Assembly (NCBI GenBank): GCA_002707695.1
Contig: PANR01000024.1
Span: forward strand, 1 to 49,683
Source of the DNA: Legionellaceae bacterium
Lineage (GTDB): Bacteria > Pseudomonadota > Gammaproteobacteria > UBA12402
DNA length: 49,683 nt
Direction of reading: 5' to 3'
Shown here: one piece after another, positions 35,990 to 45,261 of the stretch
Position numbering within the stretch: position 1 is the stretch's first letter
Layout of the letters: each line of letters opens with the position of its first letter
Notes under the pieces: generated by a model
What the model saw: the letters and a program-made list of their open reading frames with translations, nothing else
Databases searched by the model: none
Told to the model about the DNA's origin: nothing
Program-made: the position numbers and the translations under genes

Positions 35990-36580
35990 ATGAAATCTAT
36001 TGTTAAAATTAGTCTTATTAGCAGTTTGCTTGCCGGTGCGTGTTTGTCTGCAAACGTGATGGCGCAAACGCCGTCTTTTAATCGTGCTGGGTTATCTGTT
36101 GCTTCACGGGTGCCAATAGTTAATTCCAACCAGTCTGACAGCCTTTCAGCACGTAGGGATTATATAAGCGGTCACCCAACAGTAGAGCCCAGAGCGCCTA
36201 ATGCATTGCTCACAGCAGGGTTCACACGTTCTCAAAAAGAAACCTTGACAAGGCTTGCATATAGAGTAAACAAGCTTGGTTGGATGAAAGGTTTGAACGT
36301 TCCGCAAAATGATTCAATGGACCGCTTGAAACATCAGGTTAAACGTGCGTTTCCGGGACATTCTCAAAGAGACATTCTGACCTATTTGCTCAGTGTAAAG
36401 GATTCTGCGCAGTCGGCAGCCACTAGTGTTCGTCTGAAGCATCCAAGGGTTTTTTCTGCTGCAACCAACGTGGCTGATTACAATATAGTTCACACTTCTC
36501 TCGCAAGTTTTCGAAACAGAGGTACTTTTTTCAATGATGAAAGCCTAATGGACGAAGAATCATCAGCAACAGAGTTCTAA
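35990..36580 (+). CDS. Small secreted protein of a two-member paralogous family (copy 2)
   Basis: 196 aa. The signal peptide is nearly identical to copy 1 (cleavage ANVMA/QTPS); over the first 87 bases the two genes differ at only six positions, while the mature domains are much more divergent. Shared mature landmarks are an APNA...TAGFTRSQKETLTR segment and RDILTYLLSV. The C-terminal end is acidic. Ribosome site AAAAGGAG. Function unknown. This copy lies on the far side of the HipBA-like pair from copy 1. Confidence 0.85.
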   Translation: MKSIVKISLISSLLAGACLSANVMAQTPSFNRAGLSVASRVPIVNSNQSDSLSARRDYISGHPTVEPRAPNALLTAGFTRSQKETLTRLAYRVNKLGWMKGLNVPQNDSMDRLKHQVKRAFPGHSQRDILTYLLSVKDSAQSAATSVRLKHPRVFSAATNVADYNIVHTSLASFRNRGTFFNDESLMDEESSATEF

Positions 36581-36602
36581 CTTTTCCCGCGCGCTTTTTG
36601 CT

Positions 36603-37397
36603 TCACGCCGGCTGTGAGGATAGCGGGGAGGTTTCACCCCTGCGCAGGGTGAGGATTTCCACGCCGTCTTTGGTCACAAGCAGCGTATGCTCCCATTGCG
36701 CCGAGAGGCTGTGATCTTTGGTGACAACCGTCCATTTATCCGGCAGGGTTTTGATGAAGCGCTTACCCGCGTTGATCATCGGTTCAATGGTGAAGGTCAT
36801 GCCCTCTTGGAGCACCATGCCTGTGCCAGGCTTACCATAATGCAGTACATTGGGCGGCTCGTGCATGGTTTTACTGATCCCGTGACCGCAATATTCGCGC
36901 ACCACCGAAAAGCGATGGCTTTCAGCATGCTGCTGGATGGCATGGCCAATATCACCTAAAAATACGCCGGGTTTGACCATCTCAATGCCGATCCACAAGC
37001 ACTCTCGTGTCACGTCGACTAGCCGCTGGGCCTGCACTGAAGGCTTGCCAATTATGAACATCTCGCTCGTATCGCCATGGTAACCGTCTTTTCGGACCAC
37101 GACATCGATATTCACAATATCGCCATCTTTGAGTTTTTTGGGGCCGGGGATGCCATGGCAGACGACATGGTTCACTGAGGTGCACATGTTTTTAGGAAAG
37201 CCATGGTAATTAAATGAGCCGGGGATGGCCTGCTGTTTGTTCACAATATGATCACGAGCGATCTCATCAAGTGCCTCAGTCGTTACGCCAGCTTTCACGT
37301 GAGGGGCTAATATTTCAAGGACTTCCGCCGCCAAACGGCCGGCAATTCGCATTTTCTCGATTTCGTCAGGGGTTCTTATTGCAGTATTTTCAGACAT
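36603..37397 (-). CDS. map: Methionine aminopeptidase, type I
   Basis: Removes N-terminal Met from nascent proteins. About 264 aa from the ATG at 37397 (MSENTAIRTPDEIEKMRIAG), which matches the usual start; an upstream GTG at 37424 would add nine residues and has no better ribosome site. Metal ligands: the Asp pair in NIDVVVRKDGYHGDTSEM, His in GHGI, Glu in TIEPM and Glu in QWEHTL; the catalytic His is in YHGFPKN. It is divergent from rpsB, the usual arrangement. Confidence 0.96.
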   Translation of the reverse strand: MSENTAIRTPDEIEKMRIAGRLAAEVLEILAPHVKAGVTTEALDEIARDHIVNKQQAIPGSFNYHGFPKNMCTSVNHVVCHGIPGPKKLKDGDIVNIDVVVRKDGYHGDTSEMFIIGKPSVQAQRLVDVTRECLWIGIEMVKPGVFLGDIGHAIQQHAESHRFSVVREYCGHGISKTMHEPPNVLHYGKPGTGMVLQEGMTFTIEPMINAGKRFIKTLPDKWTVVTKDHSLSAQWEHTLLVTKDGVEILTLRRGETSPLSSQPA

Positions 37398-37525
37398 GAG
37401 CGGCACTATAGCACTTTTGTTCACATTGTGCTATAAAGCGCACTGCTTTTAGAAACCGCGCGATTGTCGATACTGCCGTTCGGGTGCTCGAAAGAGTTGA
37501 ATGGTGGGACGGTCGTAAGAAAAAA

Positions 37526-37666
37526 AGCTAATCGAAAACTCGCTAGCGTGAGCGGAAAAACGTTGATTTTTGAGTAACGCAGCGCAGTTTACATTGAAAA
37601 GTAAATGAGCAGCGGAACGCAGAAAATCGGCGTTTTTCAGCCAAGATAGTAGAGTTTTCGATAGCT
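37526..37666 (+). promoter_or_regulatory. Long imperfect hairpin in the rpsB leader
   Basis: The 5' arm from 37526 pairs with the 3' arm ending at 37666: AATCGAAAACTC with GAGTTTTCGAT at the base, GAAAAACG with CGTTTTTC in the middle, and CAGTTTAC with GTAAATGAG at the apex. It ends 21 bases before the rpsB start. In gammaproteobacteria S2 represses its own mRNA through a structured leader; this could play that role or be a repeat element. The surrounding 290-base gap has no gene. Confidence 0.5.
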
Positions 37667-37687
37667 TTGTAACCCGGAGAAAATATA

Positions 37688-38407
37688 ATGTCTATATCTA
37701 TGCGTGATATGCTTAGAGCGGGCGTGCATTTTGGGCACAAAACTCGCTACTGGCACCCTAAAATGGCACCGTTTATTTATGGTGCTCGTAACAAAGTCCA
37801 CATTATTAACCTTGAAAAAACATTACCGTTGTTTAATGACGCGGTTAATTTTATTGGTGGTGTGGCGAGCAAAGGCGGCAAAGTGTTGTTCGTTGGCACA
37901 AAATATGCGGCGCAAAATGTGATTCGTGAAGAAGCAGAGCGTTGCGGCATGCCTTATGTTGACCATCGTTGGTTGGGCGGTATGTTGACGAACTACAAAA
38001 CCATTCGCCAATCCATCAAGCGGTTGAAAGAGCTCGATAGTATGTTTGAAAAAAACAACTACGGGACTGCATCAACCAAAAAAGAAATTCTCACACTATC
38101 TCGCGAGCGAGACAAGTTGCAACACACACTAGGCGGTATCAAAAATATGAATGGTATCCCTGACGTGTTGTTTGTTATCGATATTGGTTTTGAACATATC
38201 GCTATCGCTGAAGCACACAAATTGAAAATTCCTGTGGTGGCTGTTGTGGATACTAATCATGCGCCTGAAGGTGTTGATTACATGATCCCAGGCAACGATG
38301 ATTCTATTGCAGCAATACGCTTATACGCTTCAGCAGTTGCTGATGCAGTGTTGCACGCAAAGGGTTCAAACACAGTGGCAACAGAAGCTAAAGAAACAAA
38401 CGAATAA
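37688..38407 (+). CDS. rpsB: 30S ribosomal protein S2
   Basis: 239 aa. The start [20 protein letters not shown], the RWLGGMLTN segment and [20 protein letters not shown] are diagnostic. It assembles late on the 30S subunit at the head-body junction. ATG behind CCCGGAGA. tsf follows after 13 bases, the near-universal rpsB-tsf order, so they are one transcript. Structured leader upstream. Confidence 0.98.
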   Translation: MSISMRDMLRAGVHFGHKTRYWHPKMAPFIYGARNKVHIINLEKTLPLFNDAVNFIGGVASKGGKVLFVGTKYAAQNVIREEAERCGMPYVDHRWLGGMLTNYKTIRQSIKRLKELDSMFEKNNYGTASTKKEILTLSRERDKLQHTLGGIKNMNGIPDVLFVIDIGFEHIAIAEAHKLKIPVVAVVDTNHAPEGVDYMIPGNDDSIAAIRLYASAVADAVLHAKGSNTVATEAKETNE

Positions 38408-38420
38408 AAGAGGAAGAGAC

Positions 38421-39299
38421 ATGGCAATTACAGCAAGTTTAGTAAAAGAGCTCCGTGAAAGAACGGGTGCAGGCATGATGGAGTGTAAAAAAGCACTATC
38501 TGCCGCAGAAGGTGACATTGAAAAAGCCATTGAAGAAATGCGCAAATCAGGTCAAGCAAAAGCGGCTAAAAAAGCAGGGCGTGTTGCTGCCGAAGGCGTT
38601 GTGATCATTAAAACCAGTGATGATCGCAAGCAAGCGGTGATGCTTGAGATTAACACAGAAACTGACTTCGTTGCTCGCGATGAAACCTTTAGCCAATTTG
38701 CTGATGCTGTGGCGCAAGCAGCATTATCAACTCAAGCAAATGATATTGCAGCATTGTCCGGCGCTGAATTTTCAGCGGGCAAAACTGTTGAAACGGCGCG
38801 CGAAGAAATTGTGGCGAAAATTGGTGAAAACATTCAATTGCGTCGCCTGAATTTCTTGCAAACTGAAGGTGTCATTGGTGCTTATACACACGGTGTTCGC
38901 ATCGGTGTGTTGTTAGACATGCAAGGGGGTAATGCTGAGGTTGCTAAAGATGTGGCTATGCACATTGCAGCGATGCGTCCTGAAGCAGTGAGCCCTGACC
39001 AGGTACCTCAAGCTGTTATCGATAAGGAAAAAGAAATTTTTTCTGCGCAAGCAGCAGAAAGCGGTAAGCCTGCAGAGATTATTGAAAAAATGATTGGTGG
39101 GCGTATGAAAAAATTCTTGGCTGAAGTGAGCTTAACCGGTCAAGCATTTGTGCGTGACCCTAATCAAACAATTGGCGACTTGCTTAAAGCGAATAATGCA
39201 GAAGTAAAAAGCTTTGTTCGTTTCGAAGTTGGTGAAGGTATTGAGAAGGAAGAAACGGATTTTGCTGCAGAAGTGAAAGCCGCTGCAGAAGGAAAATAA
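38421..39299 (+). CDS. tsf: Elongation factor Ts
   Basis: Nucleotide exchange factor for EF-Tu. 292 aa from ATG 38421, behind an AGAGGAAGAG site; the in-frame extension upstream is inside rpsB and not used. The N-terminal UBA-like domain ([17 protein letters not shown]) and the TDFVAR motif (about 80-85) of the EF-Tu-binding core are present. Ends overlapping the pyrH start by one base. Confidence 0.98.
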   Translation: MAITASLVKELRERTGAGMMECKKALSAAEGDIEKAIEEMRKSGQAKAAKKAGRVAAEGVVIIKTSDDRKQAVMLEINTETDFVARDETFSQFADAVAQAALSTQANDIAALSGAEFSAGKTVETAREEIVAKIGENIQLRRLNFLQTEGVIGAYTHGVRIGVLLDMQGGNAEVAKDVAMHIAAMRPEAVSPDQVPQAVIDKEKEIFSAQAAESGKPAEIIEKMIGGRMKKFLAEVSLTGQAFVRDPNQTIGDLLKANNAEVKSFVRFEVGEGIEKEETDFAAEVKAAAEGK

Positions 39300-40036
39300 T
39301 GTCAGTTAAATATCCACGAATTTTATACAAATTGAGTGGTGAAGCCTTTACAAAAGCGCGGTTGGGTGTTGATCCGGCCGCGCTTGATTGCATCGTGAAT
39401 AAAATATCTGAAGTGTTGTCGTTAGGTGTCCAAGTTGGTATCGTCATCGGTGCTGGCAATCTTATTCGTGGTGCAGATTTAGCTTGCAATGGTTTTGATC
39501 AGAAAACCGCGGATTACATGGGCATGATTGGTACGGTGATTAATGGGATGGCGTTATCAACACTCTTTGAATCCCACCATATTTCAAACAAATTGATGAC
39601 CAAAATAAAAATGCCAGATTTGGTTGCTGAGTATAATGCTGAGCAGGCAATTCAGGCATTGTCTGAAAATAATGTGGTGATTTTTGCGGGCGGTACGGGT
39701 AATCCTTTTTGTACAACGGATACTGCTGCAAGCCTGTGTGCAATTGATATCAAAGCAGATTTGCTGATTAAAGCAACGACAGTGGATGGCATTTACACAG
39801 CTGATCCCAAGAAAGCGCCCGATGCAAAGCGGTATCGTACCTTGAATTATACTGAGGCGCTTAATAAGCAATTGGCTGTGATGGACCGCGGTGCTATTGA
39901 ATTATGCCGTGATGCAAAGGTGCCTATGCGGATTTATAACATGCGTCAAGAGGGCGCATTAAAAGCTATTGTGCTTGGTGAAGATATTGGTACTTATGTC
40001 GACGCTGACGCAGAAGTCAGTTTATCGGGAGGTTAA
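39299..40036 (+). CDS. pyrH: Uridylate kinase
   Basis: Phosphorylates UMP to UDP, feeding pyrimidine nucleotide synthesis. 245 aa of the amino-acid kinase fold: YKLSGEAF at the N-terminus (phosphate-binding), [10 protein letters not shown], the [16 protein letters not shown] loop and [18 protein letters not shown] at 39299 overlaps the tsf stop. frr follows after one base. Part of the rpsB-tsf-pyrH-frr unit. Confidence 0.98.
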   Translation: MSVKYPRILYKLSGEAFTKARLGVDPAALDCIVNKISEVLSLGVQVGIVIGAGNLIRGADLACNGFDQKTADYMGMIGTVINGMALSTLFESHHISNKLMTKIKMPDLVAEYNAEQAIQALSENNVVIFAGGTGNPFCTTDTAASLCAIDIKADLLIKATTVDGIYTADPKKAPDAKRYRTLNYTEALNKQLAVMDRGAIELCRDAKVPMRIYNMRQEGALKAIVLGEDIGTYVDADAEVSLSGG

Positions 40037-40037
40037 T

Positions 40038-40592
40038 ATGCAAAAAGTGAAAGCAGATGCTGAATCGCGCATGAAAAAAAGTATAGAGGTGTTGCATCAT
40101 GAATTAGGAAAGGTCAGAACAGGTCGCGCGCACCCCAATCTACTTGAACATATCATGGTGTCTTACTATGGTAATGATACACCGCTTAATCAAGTGGCGA
40201 ATGTGACTGTGTTAGATGCAAGAACGTTGCAAGTGGCGCCTTGGGAGAAAGGGTTGTTGCCTACAGTTGAAAAAGCCATCGTGCAATCTGATTTAGGGTT
40301 AAATCCTGCATCAAGTGGTGATGTGTTACGTATTCCTTTGCCGCCACTGACTGAAGAACGTCGACGTGATTTAATTAAAGTCGTTAAATCTGAGGGCGAA
40401 AAAGCAAAAGTGGCCATTCGTAATGTGCGTCGTGATGCAAATGATGAATTGAAAAGTTTGCTTAAGGCAAAAGAATTAGGTGAGGATGAAGAGCATCGTG
40501 CGCAAGCTGATATTCAGAAAGTGACAGATAAATACGTCGCCGAGGTTGACCAGTTGTTGTCGCATAAAGAGAAAGAGCTTTTGGAGATTTAA
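40038..40592 (+). CDS. frr: Ribosome recycling factor
   Basis: With EF-G splits the post-termination ribosome. 184 aa from ATG 40038, behind GGGAGG; longer in-frame extensions lie within pyrH and are not used. [14 protein letters not shown] (about 28-41) and the C-terminal helical bundle with RRDANDELK are conserved. Last gene of the translation unit before the repeat region 40601-40680. Confidence 0.97.
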   Translation: MQKVKADAESRMKKSIEVLHHELGKVRTGRAHPNLLEHIMVSYYGNDTPLNQVANVTVLDARTLQVAPWEKGLLPTVEKAIVQSDLGLNPASSGDVLRIPLPPLTEERRRDLIKVVKSEGEKAKVAIRNVRRDANDELKSLLKAKELGEDEEHRAQADIQKVTDKYVAEVDQLLSHKEKELLEI

Positions 40593-40600
40593 ACCATGCT

Positions 40601-40627
40601 GTCACCCCTGCGTAGGCAGGGGTCCAG
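40601..40627. repeat. Half-arm related to the TCATTCCCGCG-type repeat
   Basis: GTCACCCCTGCG followed by TAGGCAGGGGTCCAG forms a small hairpin of the same design as the arms at 11772-11854, with changed stem bases. Located between frr and uppS. Confidence 0.5.
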
Positions 40628-40628
40628 T

Positions 40629-40680
40629 TGTAGCCCGCATGCAGCTTTCCCGCATTACGCTTCGCTTCATGCGGGCTACA
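40629..40680. repeat. TGTAGCCCGCATG palindrome
   Basis: TGTAGCCCGCATGCAGC (40629-40645) is the reverse complement, with one mismatch, of GCTTCATGCGGGCTACA (40664-40680). It is a REP-like intergenic palindrome; related TAGCCCGCAT repeats are, from memory, widespread in proteobacteria. It lies between frr and uppS and could stall or end transcription. Confidence 0.8.
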
Positions 40681-40703
40681 TCCTAAAACTTAGGTAGGTT
40701 GGC

Positions 40704-41429
40704 GTGAACTTAGAAAACAACATCCCCAAACACGTGGCTATCGTTATGGACGGTAATGGTCGTTGGGCTGAAGGCCGTGGATTGCCACGAGTATCTGGTC
40801 ATCAGGCAGGGGTTGAAGTGGTTCGACAAATCGTCGAGGTTGCCGGTGAACAAGGTATTCAGGTGTTGAGCCTCTTTGCCTTTAGCACAGAGAATTGGCA
40901 GCGACCGGAGAAAGAAGTTGGCTTTTTGATGAAGCTGCTGCTGAAAGGCTTGCAAAAGGAAATCAAAAAACTTCACGAAAAAAATATTCAACTGCGTGTG
41001 ATTGGCGATCGCTCAAGATTATCGGCGAGTGTAGTTGAGGCCATTGAAAAGGCGCAGCGCTTGACGGCGAACAATACTGGCCCTGTGTTGGTGTTGGCGA
41101 TAAACTATGGTGGTCAATGGGATATTGTCGAAGCCGCCAGAGAGGTAGCGGCTGCTGTACAAGAGGGTCAGTTATCCGTTGACGATATTAATGCTGAGGT
41201 TTATGCACGTCACTTATCCTTAGCAGATTTGCCACCCGTTGATTTGTTTATTCGAACGAGCGGCGAATTGCGCATTAGTAATTTTTTCTTGTGGCAGCTG
41301 GCTTATGCTGAATTATATTTTACAGAAGTCTTGTGGCCTGATTTTGGGAAAGCTGAATTCATGAAAGCGTTGGCTGCATACCAAGATCGCAAACGGCGGT
41401 TTGGTAAAGTGGCAATACAGGAATCGTAA
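40704..41429 (+). CDS. uppS: Undecaprenyl diphosphate synthase
   Basis: Makes the C55 lipid carrier for peptidoglycan and O-antigen by adding isopentenyl units to farnesyl diphosphate. 241 aa from GTG 40704 behind TAGGTAGG. The catalytic MDGNGRWAEGRGLPR (about 16-30), LFAFSTENW and C-terminal IRTSGELRISNF are intact. The stop overlaps the cdsA start by one base. Confidence 0.97.
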   Translation: MNLENNIPKHVAIVMDGNGRWAEGRGLPRVSGHQAGVEVVRQIVEVAGEQGIQVLSLFAFSTENWQRPEKEVGFLMKLLLKGLQKEIKKLHEKNIQLRVIGDRSRLSASVVEAIEKAQRLTANNTGPVLVLAINYGGQWDIVEAAREVAAAVQEGQLSVDDINAEVYARHLSLADLPPVDLFIRTSGELRISNFFLWQLAYAELYFTEVLWPDFGKAEFMKALAAYQDRKRRFGKVAIQES

Positions 41430-42238
41430 TGAAAGAAAGAATTCTCACAGGATTGGCGATAGCAGGGTTGGGTTTTTTGTTAGTGCTTTACTTACCCACA
41501 CCGTTTTTTATCCTGCTATCAACAATCATCGTGCTTTGGCTCGCTTGGGAATGGAGCGGATTGCTGGGTTTAAAGTCTTTGTGGGCGAAGCTTGCCTACG
41601 TTGTGCTTCTGGGTTTTAGCCTATTGGCTAGCTTTCATTTGCCTATTTGGCCAGTGCTGGTTGTGGCAACCATTTTTTGGTGTTTGGCGTTGTGTATGGT
41701 GGTGTTGTATCCAAGAGCAACCGTTGTGTGGTGCCATCACTGGATTGCCAGAGCGGTTGTTGGCTTGCTGGCGTTGGTGCCCTGTTGGTTATCTGTTAAT
41801 GTTATTCACACCGCCACAGATGGCCCCATAGCGCTGGTTTTGTTGATTCTCCTGGTGAGCATGGCAGACTCAGGGGCATACTTTGCTGGTCGGTTTTGGG
41901 GGCGCACACCATTAATGCCAAACGTTAGCCCTAAAAAAACATGGGAGGGTGCAGTTGGTGGGTTGCTGAGCGCACTTGTCGTTGTCGTTATTTTGGGCTT
42001 GGTGATGCATTTGGATTTTGAACAGTGGATAACAATGCTCGTCTTGGCAGTGGTGGTTGTGTCATTCAGCATAGTGGGTGATTTGCTAGAGAGCGTATTA
42101 AAGCGACAGGCAGGGGTTAAGGATAGTGGCAATTTATTGCCAGGACATGGTGGTTTGTTGGATCGAGTTGACAGTTTATTGGCTGCTGCGCCTTTATTTT
42201 TGGCCGCTCGCTTATTGACCAAACATCTGGGTTTGTAA
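41429..42238 (+). CDS. cdsA: Phosphatidate cytidylyltransferase
   Basis: Makes CDP-diacylglycerol, the precursor of all membrane phospholipids. 269 aa, about eight hydrophobic segments. The signature region near the C-terminus is present: SIVGDLLESVLKRQAGVKD, then SGNLLPGHGGLLDRVDS. It overlaps uppS. In most gammaproteobacteria dxr and rseP come next; here bamA follows after about 100 bases. Confidence 0.97.
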   Translation: MKERILTGLAIAGLGFLLVLYLPTPFFILLSTIIVLWLAWEWSGLLGLKSLWAKLAYVVLLGFSLLASFHLPIWPVLVVATIFWCLALCMVVLYPRATVVWCHHWIARAVVGLLALVPCWLSVNVIHTATDGPIALVLLILLVSMADSGAYFAGRFWGRTPLMPNVSPKKTWEGAVGGLLSALVVVVILGLVMHLDFEQWITMLVLAVVVVSFSIVGDLLESVLKRQAGVKDSGNLLPGHGGLLDRVDSLLAAAPLFLAARLLTKHLGL

Positions 42239-42339
42239 CTAGCATGTGACTCATTATAGAGGCTAATTACCTAGCTATTATTTACCTTATACCAAAGTTC
42301 CGTTATTCTGCGTGGACGTTTTTGAGGGTTACGTACAGT

Positions 42340-44652
42340 ATGATTAAAAAAGTTGCATTAGTAAGTTTATTGACCATGACCTTGGGCAGCGCAATGGCTG
42401 CTGACGATGGGTTTGTGATTCAGCATATCCAAGTCAATGGACTTCATCGCATTCCCCTTAAAACATTGTACAGTTATTTGCCTATCAAGTTGGGCGATAG
42501 GATCAATGCCCAAACGAGCACCGCCATTATTCAGGATTTATACAAATCAGGCTTTTTCTCAAACATCAATTTGACCCGTCAAGGCAACACACTCAATATC
42601 GATGTGGTGGAGCGGCCAGTCATTGGTGATCTTACTATCCACGGCAATAAAGCGATTAAAACAGCCGCGTTGCTTAAGGCATTGAAGGGCCAGGGTATTG
42701 CGACAGGGCTTGAGTACAACCCATCGACCGTTGATGAAATCAAAAACGTATTATTCGATCAATATTTTTCGCAAAGTAAATATAGCGTTAATGTAACAAC
42801 TAAAGTTAATGAGCTTTCAACAGGTCGAATCGGCTTAAACATCGATATTTCTGAGGGGAAAGAGGCTAAAATTGCCAAGGTGACGGTTATTGGTAATACG
42901 GCGTTTGACGAAAAAGAGCTGCTCAAGCAGTTTAAGTTATCCCCACCAAATCTATTATCATTCTTCACGCATAACGATTTATACTCCAGTGAAAAACTGC
43001 AGTCAGACTTGGATAGATTGCGTTCTTTTTATTTAGATCACGGTTATTTGCAATTTCAGTTAAACAATTCGCAAGTATCGATTACGCCCGCGCGTGATGA
43101 AATTTATGTGACTGCTGATATTACAGAAGGCCCTCAGTACCGCATTAAGGGTTATCAATTTACTGGTAATACGGTTTTGTCGCAGGATGTTTTGAAGAGT
43201 TTTGTCCCATTTAAAACAGGTGATATATTTTCACGCCAACAAGTGATTAATGTTGAAAAATCTGTGACTGACAAGCTTGGTGAAAAAGGTTATGCGCGCG
43301 CTAATGTTCAGGTAATACCAGCGATTGATCAAAACAATCATCAAGTTGGTTTGAATTTTCATGTGCAGCCAGGTGATCGTATTTATGTTCGTCATATTAG
43401 TTTCTCCGGCAATTATCAAACCAATGACACCGTGCTTCGTCGAGCAGTCGAGCAATTTGAAGGCGCATTAGTGTCAACAACACAATTAAAAGCGTCTAAG
43501 CAGGATCTGTTACAACTGCCTTATATTTCCGATGCGAAAATGACAGTGTCGCCGGTACCGAATCGCGTGAATGAAGAAGATGTGCATTACAATGTTACTG
43601 AGCACTCAAGCGCTTCATTAAATGCTGGGATTGGTTACTCAGATACTGATGGCTTGCTTTTCCAAGCGGCATTTAATCAAAAAAGCTTTTTGGGCACAGG
43701 CAATAGTTTAAATTTACAGTTTTCACGTTCTGCTTCGACCACCTCTTATAATGTTGATTATTTCAATCCGTATTACACAATCTGGGGTGTGGGTCGTGAA
43801 ATCAGTTTCAATTATTCGCATTATAAAGCTGACCAAGTGAACCTTGCTGACTATGCAACCAATAATTTGGGCGCCGCGATTAATTACAGCTTGCCCATTT
43901 CTCATAACTTGGCTTATCAGCTTGGCGCTGGTTATAACAACAGTATTTTGATTGAAGGCAACTCACCGCCGCAATTTATGGGTGATTTTACCAATAAATA
44001 TGGTAAACACTATTATGACTTATCTCTAAACACGGGATTGACATACAGTAATTACGATCGTGCTATTATGCCAACATCAGGCACGCAGCAATCGCTTGGT
44101 TTGACGGCCACAGCCCCTGTCGGCGGTAAGTCTTTACGCTACTATCAAAGTAGTTATAGCTTTGAGGGCTATTTGCCGCTTTATAAGCAAGCATGGGTAT
44201 TTAATGGTAGTGCGAACTTAGGTTATGCCAATGGCTATGGCGCATATGGTGGTCACTATCCATTTTTCAAAAATTATTTTGCAGGTGGTATGGGCTCGGT
44301 GAGAGGCTACGAAACGAATACGCTTGGCCCGAAAGATGAAAATGGTGATCCTATCGGCGGTAACATTTTGATGACAGGTTCAGTTGGTCTCATCTTCCCT
44401 AACCCAATTAGCCATAACGTTCGCACAAGTCTATTTGTTGATGGCGGTAACGTATTTGATTCAAATAAATCACAGCATGGTCTTGGTGTTAAGGGCGTTG
44501 CGTTTAACAAAATTCGTTACTCAACAGGGGTTGAGCTCGATTGGTTGAGTCCAATGGGCTTTACACTACAGTTTTCTCTAGCTAAGGCGTTAAATCCAGG
44601 TAACCACAGTAAAACGCAGGTGTTCGGATTTAATATTACGGCCGGGGTTTAG
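42340..44652 (+). CDS. bamA: Outer-membrane assembly factor BamA
   Basis: Inserts beta-barrel proteins into the outer membrane. 770 aa from ATG 42340 (signal peptide MIKKVALVSLLTMTLGSAMA, then ADDGF); a TTG 18 bases earlier would extend a poor signal. Five POTRA domains occupy about 24-420 and the barrel the rest, with the lid-lock VRGYE motif and a C-terminal beta signal ending ...FGFNITAGV. Neighbours are cdsA and skp. Confidence 0.97.
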   Translation: MIKKVALVSLLTMTLGSAMAADDGFVIQHIQVNGLHRIPLKTLYSYLPIKLGDRINAQTSTAIIQDLYKSGFFSNINLTRQGNTLNIDVVERPVIGDLTIHGNKAIKTAALLKALKGQGIATGLEYNPSTVDEIKNVLFDQYFSQSKYSVNVTTKVNELSTGRIGLNIDISEGKEAKIAKVTVIGNTAFDEKELLKQFKLSPPNLLSFFTHNDLYSSEKLQSDLDRLRSFYLDHGYLQFQLNNSQVSITPARDEIYVTADITEGPQYRIKGYQFTGNTVLSQDVLKSFVPFKTGDIFSRQQVINVEKSVTDKLGEKGYARANVQVIPAIDQNNHQVGLNFHVQPGDRIYVRHISFSGNYQTNDTVLRRAVEQFEGALVSTTQLKASKQDLLQLPYISDAKMTVSPVPNRVNEEDVHYNVTEHSSASLNAGIGYSDTDGLLFQAAFNQKSFLGTGNSLNLQFSRSASTTSYNVDYFNPYYTIWGVGREISFNYSHYKADQVNLADYATNNLGAAINYSLPISHNLAYQLGAGYNNSILIEGNSPPQFMGDFTNKYGKHYYDLSLNTGLTYSNYDRAIMPTSGTQQSLGLTATAPVGGKSLRYYQSSYSFEGYLPLYKQAWVFNGSANLGYANGYGAYGGHYPFFKNYFAGGMGSVRGYETNTLGPKDENGDPIGGNILMTGSVGLIFPNPISHNVRTSLFVDGGNVFDSNKSQHGLGVKGVAFNKIRYSTGVELDWLSPMGFTLQFSLAKALNPGNHSKTQVFGFNITAGV

Positions 44653-44689
44653 TTTGTTTAATTTGATTAATCATTTAGGAGAGCAAGTT

Positions 44690-45223
44690 ATGAAAAAAAC
44701 AGCGAAATTATTATTAGCATCTGTTGCCACATTGGGATTGTTAAGTAGCGTGTATGCTGCAGATTTGAAAGTTGCGACTGTCAATGTAGCGAAAGTGTTG
44801 CAATCTTCCTCTGTTGTGAGTAAGGCAAAAAGCAGTTTGCAAGCTAAGTACAAGCCTCAATACAACAATATTGAAACGGCACAGAAAAAAATGGTAGCAG
44901 ACATCAATAATTTGAAGAAAAATTCTGAAACCATGTCTGCAAGCGCGCGTAAAACCGCTCAGAACAACATTGCTCAAGAGCAGCAAACGTTAATTGCTCA
45001 GCAGCAACAGTTTCAACAACAGTTGACTAAAGCGCAACAGCAAACCATGCAAGCAGTGTTGTCACGTTTGCAAACCGTTATTGCTAAGATTGCTCAACAA
45101 AATGGCTATACGCTAGTGTTACCTAAAGATGCTGTGGCTTATGCGGCCAGCAATTTAGATATTACTCCTCAGGTATTAAAATCTTTTGATGCCTCTGGTG
45201 CGTTGCCAGGCGCAGCGTCTTAA
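44690..45223 (+). CDS. skp: Periplasmic chaperone Skp/OmpH
   Basis: 177 aa from ATG 44690, behind TTTAGGAGAG. The signal peptide ends SSVYA/ADLK. The mature protein is a Gln/Lys-rich coiled coil (about 40-135, QQQQFQQQLTKAQQQ), as expected for the trimeric chaperone that carries outer-membrane proteins across the periplasm to BamA. It lies 37 bases after bamA. Confidence 0.93.
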   Translation: MKKTAKLLLASVATLGLLSSVYAADLKVATVNVAKVLQSSSVVSKAKSSLQAKYKPQYNNIETAQKKMVADINNLKKNSETMSASARKTAQNNIAQEQQTLIAQQQQFQQQLTKAQQQTMQAVLSRLQTVIAKIAQQNGYTLVLPKDAVAYAASNLDITPQVLKSFDASGALPGAAS

Positions 45224-45261
45224 TTGTGGTAGTGGTTGCTGATTAATTGGGTGTGGTTAGG

